DNA from: CAZIWJ01 sp964542855
Lineage (GTDB): Bacteria; Bacteroidota; Bacteroidia; Cytophagales; Cyclobacteriaceae
Assembly: GCA_964542855.1 (NCBI GenBank)
Contig: CAZIWJ010000077.1
Location: 1-13,261 of the forward strand
Direction: 5' to 3'
Length of the DNA: 13,261 bases
Shown here: in pieces, positions 7,971 to 13,261 of the stretch
Numbering within the stretch: the first letter of the stretch is position 1
Layout: each line of letters opens with the position of its first letter
Translations under genes and position numbers: made by a program
The notes under the pieces: generated by a model
The model's database searches: none
What the model saw: only the letters and a program-made list of their open reading frames with translations
Told to the model about the DNA's origin: nothing

Positions 7971-7996
7971 TTACAGAGGCTAATAAAGTATGAAGG

Positions 7997-8020
7997 CTGT
8001 CACGTAAAGGCAGGTTTTTT
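7997..8020 (+). terminator. Possible weak terminator after the M20 gene
   Basis: CTGTC (7997-8001) can pair with GGCAG (8009-8013) through five pairs, one of them G-U, with a 7-nt loop. One G intervenes before six T residues (8015-8020). It lies 26 nt after the M20 stop, a suitable place, but the stem is short. Confidence 0.45.
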
Positions 8021-8468
8021 ATATCATAACTAATTACCAGTAATCCAGTAAGGGAAAGATTTTACCCGGTATCTGCTTCACAATTGAAAGCTTATAAACC
8101 AGCCTCCGGTAAGTTTCACCAGTATGCCGTTAAGAAAACGAAAGCCTGTGCAAACTATCAATAGGATACTTCTACTACAGCGATTTATATGGGAAGTGAG
8201 AAGTAGTATTTCCTCTTTTTAGTGATTTACATTGAGGGATAATTTGAACCTGCCTTAAAAAATAACTAAGGGCCAGAAAATTATTCGTAATAAAGCCTGT
8301 TCACCTGAAAAGGAATACCCTTTAATGGTACAAAAGACTGCCTTTGTTTCAGCCACGGTTTCCTCACCAACTGCCTTGCCCGGAGAGGCTTATCTCAGAA
8401 AATCAAATCCAATCTTTTTAAAACCTCAATACAGGGTGAGGTAGCAAAAACGAAATGATTACTTTAAG

Positions 8469-8497
8469 GTATCGCACTTTTTTAAGTTAGTATCGCA
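8469..8497. repeat. Direct repeat GTATCGCA, 21-bp period
   Basis: GTATCGCA occurs at 8469-8476 and again at 8490-8497, exactly 21 bp start to start, about two helical turns. Each copy is preceded by a TTTAAG-like stretch. The spacing resembles a paired protein-binding site, but no gene start lies nearby on either strand, so its role is unclear. Confidence 0.35.
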
Positions 8498-8543
8498 TCA
8501 CACTGTTAATGAATAAATCTTGTCAGACATGTCCGTACTTAAC

Positions 8544-8566
8544 TACATCACCTTACAACTGATGTA
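8544..8566. repeat. 7-bp hairpin in the convergent gap
   Basis: TACATCA (8544-8550) and TGATGTA (8560-8566) are exact reverse complements around a 9-nt loop. Neither strand has a T-tract after the stem, so it is not a standard terminator. It lies about 140 nt beyond the transketolase stop and could be a 3' end structure of that transcript or part of a small RNA. Confidence 0.35.
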
Positions 8567-8702
8567 TAATTCAGGGCAACTCTTTCATAATCAGGGTCTA
8601 CGAAGGCTTAATTATGGATTATTTTCTTAGTTACACCAAATTTTTTAAGACGAGCATTACTTTTCCGCAATTCAAAGCTACTATCACTAACCCGTGGAAA
8701 TG

Positions 8703-10700
8703 TTAAAGCATTTCCTTTACAACTTTCACAACATTTTCGGGAGTAAACCCAAAGTGCTTCATCAGGTCGCCGCCTTTACCCGACTCACCAAATTCGTGCA
8801 TGGCGATTACCCTGCCTTCCGTACCTACGTACTGGTGCCAGCCAAAAGGCGATGCCGCTTCAACAGCTACTCTTTTGCTAATCCTGGAAGGTAGTACACT
8901 TTCTTTATAATCATCATCTTGTTTATTGAATAACTCCCAGGAAGGCATACTTACTACCCGGCTGTGAATACCTTCTTCCTTTAGTTGCTGCTGTGCCTGC
9001 AGGGCCAGGCTAACTTCAGAACCGGTTGCTAACAGGCATACCTCAGGAGAATCGTTTGTATCGCGAAGCACATAAGCGCCTTTGGCAAGCATTTCCGGGC
9101 CATTTTGCTCATACTCAATATTTGGTAAACCCTGCCGGGTTAGGATCAGTGAAACCGGTCCATCCTGGTGCTCGATAGCTACCTTCCAGGCCTGGGCAGT
9201 TTCATTGGCATCGGCCGGGCGAATTACCGTTACGTTAGGAATTGATCGTAAGCTGGCCAACTGCTCAATGGGCTGGTGCGTGGTACCGTCTTCGCCCAAT
9301 CCTATACTATCGTGCGTGAAAACCTGGATCGATCGGATTTTCATAATGGCTGCTAATCGGATCGCTGGTTTCATGTAATCGGAAAAAATCAGGAAAGTTC
9401 CTCCGAAAGGAATAATTCCTTTGGTCAGGGCCATACCGTTCAGAATTGCCCCCATGGCATGTTCACGAACGCCAAAGCGGATATTCCGGTTCTCGTATCC
9501 CAGGTGCTGAAAGTCACTAGAAGAGTTAATCAGCGTATTATTAGACGGAGCCAGGTCTGCTGATCCGCCAACCAGGTTGGGTAGGTGTTCAGCTATGGCA
9601 TTAATCACCGCGCCGGATGCCTTACGACTGGCCAGTGCATCATCAGATGAAGAATATTCGGGCAGCACCTCATCCCAGTTAATGGAATATTCTCCCCGGC
9701 TCATGGCTTCGTATTCAGCTGCCAGTTCAGGGTACTGCTCTTTATAAGAAGCAAACATGGCATTCCAGGTACTCTGCTTGCCTTTTCCTTCTTCCACAGC
9801 TTTGCGGTAGAAACGGCTTACTTCATCGGGTACATAAAAATACTGGTTCGGATCGCCACCCAGCTTTTCCTTGGCCAGCTTCACTTCATCGTCGCCCAGC
9901 GGGGCGCCGTGTGCTGAAGCAGTATCTTGCTTGTTCGGGCTACCGAAACCGATATTAGTCCGCACTTTAATAATAGAAGGGGCCCTGGAGTGCTGCTTCG
10001 CCTCGGCAATAGCTTCTTTTATTGCAGCAGTGTTATTTCCATTTTCAACAACTTGCACGTGCCAGCCGAAGCCCTGGAATCGCTCAATGGTATTTTCAGT
10101 AAAAGCAAGGTTAGTGTCGCCGTCAATAGAAATGTGATTGTCATCGTAAAGGTAAACCAGGTTATCCAGTTTCAGGTGTCCGGCCAGAGATCCGGCTTCG
10201 GAAGAAATGCCCTCCATTAAATCGCCGTCACTACAAATCACGTACACGTTGTAGTCAAATATCGGAAAACCCGGCTTATTATAACGGGCAGCCAGGTATT
10301 TCTGCGCTATTGCCATCCCTACAGCGTTGGCGAAGCCCTGCCCAAGTGGACCGGTCGTTACCTCCACTCCAGGGGTTAGGCCGTATTCGGGGTGGCCGGG
10401 TGTAATGCTACCCAGCTGGCGAAAGTTTTTGAGGTCGTCCATGCTAACCTTATAACCGGTAAGGTGCAGCAGGCTGTAAAGCAACATGCAACCGTGCCCG
10501 GCAGAAAGGATAAACCGATCGCGATTAGCCCAATGAGGATCTTCAGGGTTGTGGTTCAGGAATTCCGTCCATAATGTATGCGCCATGCTAGCTGCACCCA
10601 TTGGCATGCCCGGATGCCCGGAATTAGCTTTTTGAACGGCATCAACAGAAAGAAACCTAATGGTATTTATACACTTTAGTTCTAGTTCATTTTCATTCAT
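8703..10700 (-). CDS. tkt: Transketolase
   Basis: This thiamine-diphosphate enzyme of the non-oxidative pentose phosphate pathway moves two-carbon ketol units between sugar phosphates in the cytoplasm. The 665-residue length is normal. N-terminal domain: H29 in ANSGHPGMPMGA, H69, H103, and the ThDP/metal motif SDGDLMEG (D158) with N188 and I190. H264 in HGAPLG is also conserved. Pyrimidine domain: E413 in VREHAMGAI activates the cofactor, and H476 in EDGTTHQPIEQL contacts substrate. The C-terminal domain is complete, ending in VVKEML. The first glycine of the usual GDG motif is serine here, which leaves the metal-ligand aspartate intact. The gene stands alone: the antiporter lies 370 nt upstream on the same strand, and a -7-like element sits 41 nt before the ATG. 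Confidence 0.97.
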   Translation of the reverse strand: MNENELELKCINTIRFLSVDAVQKANSGHPGMPMGAASMAHTLWTEFLNHNPEDPHWANRDRFILSAGHGCMLLYSLLHLTGYKVSMDDLKNFRQLGSITPGHPEYGLTPGVEVTTGPLGQGFANAVGMAIAQKYLAARYNKPGFPIFDYNVYVICSDGDLMEGISSEAGSLAGHLKLDNLVYLYDDNHISIDGDTNLAFTENTIERFQGFGWHVQVVENGNNTAAIKEAIAEAKQHSRAPSIIKVRTNIGFGSPNKQDTASAHGAPLGDDEVKLAKEKLGGDPNQYFYVPDEVSRFYRKAVEEGKGKQSTWNAMFASYKEQYPELAAEYEAMSRGEYSINWDEVLPEYSSSDDALASRKASGAVINAIAEHLPNLVGGSADLAPSNNTLINSSSDFQHLGYENRNIRFGVREHAMGAILNGMALTKGIIPFGGTFLIFSDYMKPAIRLAAIMKIRSIQVFTHDSIGLGEDGTTHQPIEQLASLRSIPNVTVIRPADANETAQAWKVAIEHQDGPVSLILTRQGLPNIEYEQNGPEMLAKGAYVLRDTNDSPEVCLLATGSEVSLALQAQQQLKEEGIHSRVVSMPSWELFNKQDDDYKESVLPSRISKRVAVEAASPFGWHQYVGTEGRVIAMHEFGESGKGGDLMKHFGFTPENVVKVVKEML

Positions 10701-10740
10701 AATGAATGGTTTTTGTCCTGAAGGAATGGTTAATGGCCCT

Positions 10741-10748
10741 CAAACTTA
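10741..10748 (-). promoter_or_regulatory. Candidate -7 promoter element of tkt
   Basis: Read on the - strand this is TAAGTTTG, a full match to the Bacteroidota -7 consensus TAnnTTTG. It lies 41 nt before the tkt ATG, giving a plausible short leader. No clear TTG -33 box is present at the usual distance. One such match by chance is quite possible over the intergenic sequence here. Confidence 0.45.
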
Positions 10749-10782
10749 CAAAATAGGCAGCTTAAGTCGTGTTTTTTTGAGC

Positions 10783-10801
10783 TAATAATTACTAATTATT
10801 A
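10783..10801. repeat. Perfect 19-bp AT palindrome upstream of tkt
   Basis: TAATAATTA (10783-10791) and TAATTATTA (10793-10801) are exact reverse complements around a central C. The site lies about 35 bp upstream of the candidate tkt -7 element, where an activator or an UP-like element would act. All arm bases are A/T, which raises the chance of coincidence. Confidence 0.45.
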
Positions 10802-10843
10802 ATTAATGGTAGGATAAAAGTGGGCTCGGCATCCGCTTGTGAA

Positions 10844-10857
10844 TTTTACGTGTAAAA
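10844..10857. repeat. TTTTAC-GT-GTAAAA palindrome upstream of tkt
   Basis: The arms TTTTAC (10844-10849) and GTAAAA (10852-10857) are exact reverse complements around GT. This 14-bp dyad resembles bacterial operators in form. It lies about 145 nt upstream of the tkt start, far for simple repression. Function is inferred only from symmetry. Confidence 0.35.
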
Positions 10858-10889
10858 ACTTGTGGAAACGTAAGCCTCAAGAGCTTGTG

Positions 10890-10921
10890 TTGAATTTTTG
10901 TTTTTGTTAACGAAAATTCAA
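10890..10921. repeat. 9-bp inverted repeat between antiporter and tkt
   Basis: TTGAATTTT (10890-10898) and AAAATTCAA (10913-10921) pair exactly around a 14-nt loop. The stem is AT-rich and no T-tract follows on the - strand, so it is not a typical terminator for the antiporter transcript, though it could be an RNA 3' structure. Confidence 0.4.
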
Positions 10922-11070
10922 AATTGTATTGCTGAACAAGCCAAATTTTTGAGAGTATAGCTGCCTTTATTGCAGATAGTTAGGTCAGGTACAACGATCA
11001 GTTGGGAATTTGCAGCCCAAATGATAAAGTTTTAATAACCCCTAAGCTTGCTACACACTAACAAATAAAA

Positions 11071-13053
11071 CTATTTAATGAATTGATGAAAGTCTTCAAT
11101 GTTACTTTGATCTCCCTGAATGTAAATGAGATCACCATATTTTAAGGTCTCCTTAGGATTAATACTCTCCAGCATCTTATCTTTTCTTTTTATACCCAGG
11201 ATATTTATACCAAATTTCATTCTCAGGTTTAATTCTTCCAGTGGTTTTCCTAAAAACCTGTTGCTGTCAGAAGTCATGCGTAAGCAAGTGATGTTAAAGT
11301 CCGAAACATCATTAGATTTGTACGTTTTAGGCCGCTTTAACTCGCCCTTGAACAACTCGTAGTTATCGGCCCTAACCTGTTTAATAAGCTGGCCGATATC
11401 GTCTTCTGGTACCAGGAAATTTTGCAATATGTTAGTAAAAATTTGAATAGACGTTTCAAATTCTTCGGGAATCACTTCATCAGCACCCAGCGCAATTAAT
11501 TCAGCTGTTTCAATAACGTAGCGGGTTCTTACAACCAGATACAGTGAGTCAGAATTGGCACGAATGTTTTTAATAATTACGCGGGTAGCCGTATTATCCG
11601 ATATAGCTACCACAGCGGCCCTTGCCCGCGAAAGGTGAACAGTTTCAAGGATATGATTTTGCGTGGCATCACCAAAAATAATGGGTAATCCTCTTTCCTT
11701 TTCGCGCTCTACGGTTTCAGGATTCATTTCAATCACCACAAAAGAAATATTGCTTGAAGCGGCTGCCTTGGCCAGATTGCTGCCGTTGATCCCGTACCCA
11801 ATAATTACTAAATGGTTCTCTAAATCGTTCAGGCCGGCTGGCTCAGGATGCTTCTTAACAGAAAGCGTACCGTAAAAACCCAGGCTCCGGAGAAATCTCA
11901 TGAGTTGATCTGCTATTTCTTCCGAAAATATAATGACAAAGGGGGTGAGTATCATCGATAAAATTGATACTGCAAGAAAGTACTGATTGGTCAGCGGGCT
12001 CAACAAATTGTTTTCAATGCCAACTTTTGAAAGTATAAATGCAAATTCTCCAACCTGGAAAAGTGATAAACCGGTAAGAAAAACAGTTCGAATTGGATAC
12101 TTCAGAATAGCAACGGCTACAGCAACTACCACCGATTTTAAAATGAAAACAACGAAAATTAAAAGCAGAATCAACGGAATATTACTTAGAAAAAAATCAA
12201 GGTCGAGCAACATGCCAATTGAAACAAAGAAGAAACTGGTAAATAACTCCCTGAACGGTAATATAATGCTGGTTGCCTGGTGGCTGTACTCTGACTCAGA
12301 TATAATGAGTCCGGCTATAAAAGCACCCAGGGCTAAAGATAAACCTGCCTCAGAAGTAAGGAAAGCCACGGCAAAACAAATGGTGATGGTAACCAAAAGG
12401 AAAAGTTCTTTACTGTTGGTTCTTGCCACGGCATGCATTAAACGGGGAACTACGTAACGGGCACTTATAAAAGTAATTACGAGTACTACTACCGATTTCA
12501 GTACTAACGAAAGAATACTGGCTCCAATGTCTTCAGCACCTCCTGCAATTAAGGGTGTAACCAGGATCATTGGCACAACTATGATGTCCTGAAAAATTAG
12601 GATTGCCAACGCATTTCTACCGTGCGGCGCTGATATCATTTGTTGATCCTGAAGCGATTGTAATACGATTGCGGTACTCGACATTGAAAAAAGGAAACCA
12701 ACAAAAACCGCTTCGTTCCATGAGTTTCCCAAAAAATAGTAAATACTTCCTGTTACTATAAGGGTAATTCCTACTTGCAATAAACCCCCAATAAACACGG
12801 TTTTTCTGATGGATATCAGTTGCTTAATGGATAATTCCATTCCAATGACAAAAAGTAACAGGATAACTCCTATTTCAGAAAGTATTTCTACCTGCTCAAC
12901 GGCTTTAATAAGGCTTAGTCCGTAAGGGCCGATAATAACACCGGTTAACAAAAACCCGATAATAGAAGGCAACTTTAAGCGCTGAAGGATAAAAACAATG
13001 ACTGCTGAAAACCCCAATAGGATAAGCATGTCTTGAAGTAAGGGTAGATGCAT
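11071..13053 (-). CDS. CPA2-family monovalent cation:proton antiporter with RCK domains (KefB/KefC type)
   Basis: This is an inner-membrane K+(Na+)/H+ exchanger of 660 residues. Residues 1-385 form the transport domain with about 12-13 helices. SSTAIVLQ (125-132), FQD with D156 as the likely ion-binding aspartate, and GAFIAGLIISESEYSH (243-258) closely match KefC-like antiporters. An RCK-N (TrkA-N) domain follows at about 410-525, with the dinucleotide motif GYGING (419-424), E442 at the end of the second strand (favouring NAD(H)) and FGDAT (460-464). An RCK-C (TrkA-C) domain at about 584-660 ends the protein. The layout implies gating by a nucleotide or another ligand. No kefF/kefG-like partner is next to it. 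Starting at 13053 places the first helix right after a short N-terminus; M9 is an alternative. Substrate ion and regulation by glutathione adducts are not evident. Confidence 0.93.
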   Translation of the reverse strand: MHLPLLQDMLILLGFSAVIVFILQRLKLPSIIGFLLTGVIIGPYGLSLIKAVEQVEILSEIGVILLLFVIGMELSIKQLISIRKTVFIGGLLQVGITLIVTGSIYYFLGNSWNEAVFVGFLFSMSSTAIVLQSLQDQQMISAPHGRNALAILIFQDIIVVPMILVTPLIAGGAEDIGASILSLVLKSVVVLVITFISARYVVPRLMHAVARTNSKELFLLVTITICFAVAFLTSEAGLSLALGAFIAGLIISESEYSHQATSIILPFRELFTSFFFVSIGMLLDLDFFLSNIPLILLLIFVVFILKSVVVAVAVAILKYPIRTVFLTGLSLFQVGEFAFILSKVGIENNLLSPLTNQYFLAVSILSMILTPFVIIFSEEIADQLMRFLRSLGFYGTLSVKKHPEPAGLNDLENHLVIIGYGINGSNLAKAAASSNISFVVIEMNPETVEREKERGLPIIFGDATQNHILETVHLSRARAAVVAISDNTATRVIIKNIRANSDSLYLVVRTRYVIETAELIALGADEVIPEEFETSIQIFTNILQNFLVPEDDIGQLIKQVRADNYELFKGELKRPKTYKSNDVSDFNITCLRMTSDSNRFLGKPLEELNLRMKFGINILGIKRKDKMLESINPKETLKYGDLIYIQGDQSNIEDFHQFIK

Positions 13054-13261
13054 TTGCCGTACTTGATGTTAGCGTTTTAGGCTTTCTTTTTACGTATTGC
13101 CTTTGTATAATTAGTATGGTGAAACAATGATTACAGAACTATCTCAACAATGTTAGTTCGTTTTGATTGGTTCAATATTACACACTTCCTGTGTAAAGTA
13201 TTATTCTTTCTGTTCACTTATTATCAACAAACGCAGGCTCATAAAAAGCAAATGAATGATG
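13054..13261. promoter_or_regulatory. Upstream region of the antiporter; window edge
   Basis: This 208-nt stretch lies upstream of the antiporter on the - strand. It contains a perfect inverted repeat (13178-13196). No full TAnnTTTG match is seen in the antiporter direction. ATG triplets at 13252 and 13259 on the + strand could begin a divergent gene outside the window, but there is too little sequence to tell. Confidence 0.45.
13178..13196. repeat. Perfect dyad TTACACA-N5-TGTGTAA upstream of the antiporter
   Basis: TTACACA (13178-13184) and TGTGTAA (13190-13196) are exact reverse complements around CTTCC. The site lies about 125 nt upstream of the antiporter start and 56 nt before a possible divergent start. 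No T-tract follows on either strand, so an operator is more likely than a terminator. Confidence 0.5.

Larger units (their letters stand above)
7971..8702. other. 732-nt convergent intergenic region, no recognisable gene
   Basis: This gap lies between the 3' ends of the M20 gene (+) and transketolase (-). No open frame in it resembles a known protein; the longest pieces are short, and one lacks a start codon. I found no tRNA T-loop or rRNA-like sequence. Visible structure is a weak hairpin/T-tract after the M20 stop, a tandem GTATCGCA pair, and a 7-bp hairpin (listed separately). No good terminator is seen for transketolase. It may hold a small RNA or a decayed gene, but nothing in the sequence shows that positively. 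Confidence 0.6.
10701..11070 (-). promoter_or_regulatory. Upstream region of tkt / 3' region of the antiporter gene
   Basis: This 370-nt stretch has no gene. Read on the - strand it follows the antiporter stop and leads to tkt. It holds a likely tkt -7 element (10741-10748), a 19-bp AT palindrome (10783-10801), TTTTAC-GT-GTAAAA (10844-10857), a 9-bp inverted repeat (10890-10921) and three CTTGTG copies (10836, 10859 and 10884). A weaker TTGGG/CCCAA inverted repeat (11002-11020) lies near the antiporter end. No convincing terminator with a T-tract was found for the antiporter. Confidence 0.5.

Noticed and set aside
8034..8129. 31-codon - strand frame without a start, ending in FPLLDYW, that looked like a possible decayed C-terminus
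   Set aside because: It has a stop directly upstream, no start codon and no recognised family. A gene remnant cannot be supported without a search.
8161..8220. GGGAA/TTTCC stem followed by T residues as a second terminator
   Set aside because: The stem is only five pairs including a G-U, with a 13-nt loop, and the site is far from the M20 stop.
8325..8444. 39-codon + strand frame with ATG in the convergent gap
   Set aside because: It is short and not recognisable, has no promoter or evident ribosome site, and a frame of this length is expected by chance.
8673..8680. TAGCTTTG on the - strand, matching the -7 consensus TAnnTTTG
   Set aside because: It lies just past the tkt stop with no -33 partner and no gene downstream. 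About one such match is expected by chance across the intergenic DNA here.
10951..10980. CTGC/GCAG inverted repeat
   Set aside because: Four-base arms are too short to distinguish from chance.
11987..12457. 156-codon open frame on the + strand
   Set aside because: It runs opposite the membrane domain of the antiporter, which is a full, well-conserved gene. The protein read from this frame is low in recognisable features.

Overview
The window looks like a chromosomal segment of a Bacteroidota bacterium, most likely a marine-type Cytophagales relative. This is inferred from: a succinate dehydrogenase operon in the order sdhC-sdhA-sdhB with a single five-helix cytochrome b558-type membrane subunit and no sdhD; start codons without strong Shine-Dalgarno sequences; AT-rich spacers; and one upstream match to the Bacteroidota -7 promoter consensus TAnnTTTG. 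The genus cannot be set from this sequence alone.

Layout. Positions 1-271 are the leader of the sdh operon and contain operator-like inverted repeats. sdhC, sdhA and sdhB (272-3653, + strand) are tightly packed and closed by a hairpin/T-tract terminator at 3677-3711. A second + strand unit follows: a sodium:solute symporter (3769), a GNAT acetyltransferase (5232) and an alanine/ornithine racemase-family PLP enzyme (5675). Their spacing is 2 nt and then a 1-nt overlap, and a terminator lies at 6765-6795. Just beyond it is a peptidase M20 amidohydrolase (6831-7970). A 732-nt convergent gap without a recognisable gene separates this block from two - strand genes: transketolase (8703-10700) and a KefB/KefC-type cation:proton antiporter with RCK domains (11071-13053). 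The last 208 nt are the antiporter upstream region and may run into the start of a divergent + strand gene.

Functions. SdhCAB links the TCA cycle to the menaquinone pool and transketolase serves the pentose phosphate pathway; both are housekeeping. The antiporter handles K+/Na+/H+ homeostasis. The least ordinary part is the symporter-acetyltransferase-racemase-M20 block. It reads as a possible small pathway that imports, racemises, N-acylates and deacylates an amino acid or related compound, but its substrate is not visible from sequence.

No mobile element, CRISPR array, rRNA or tRNA was found. I did not find strong evidence for a wholly new system. The best leads are the racemase/acetyltransferase/M20 block, the long convergent gap, and several perfect or near-perfect inverted repeats upstream of sdhC, tkt and the antiporter.
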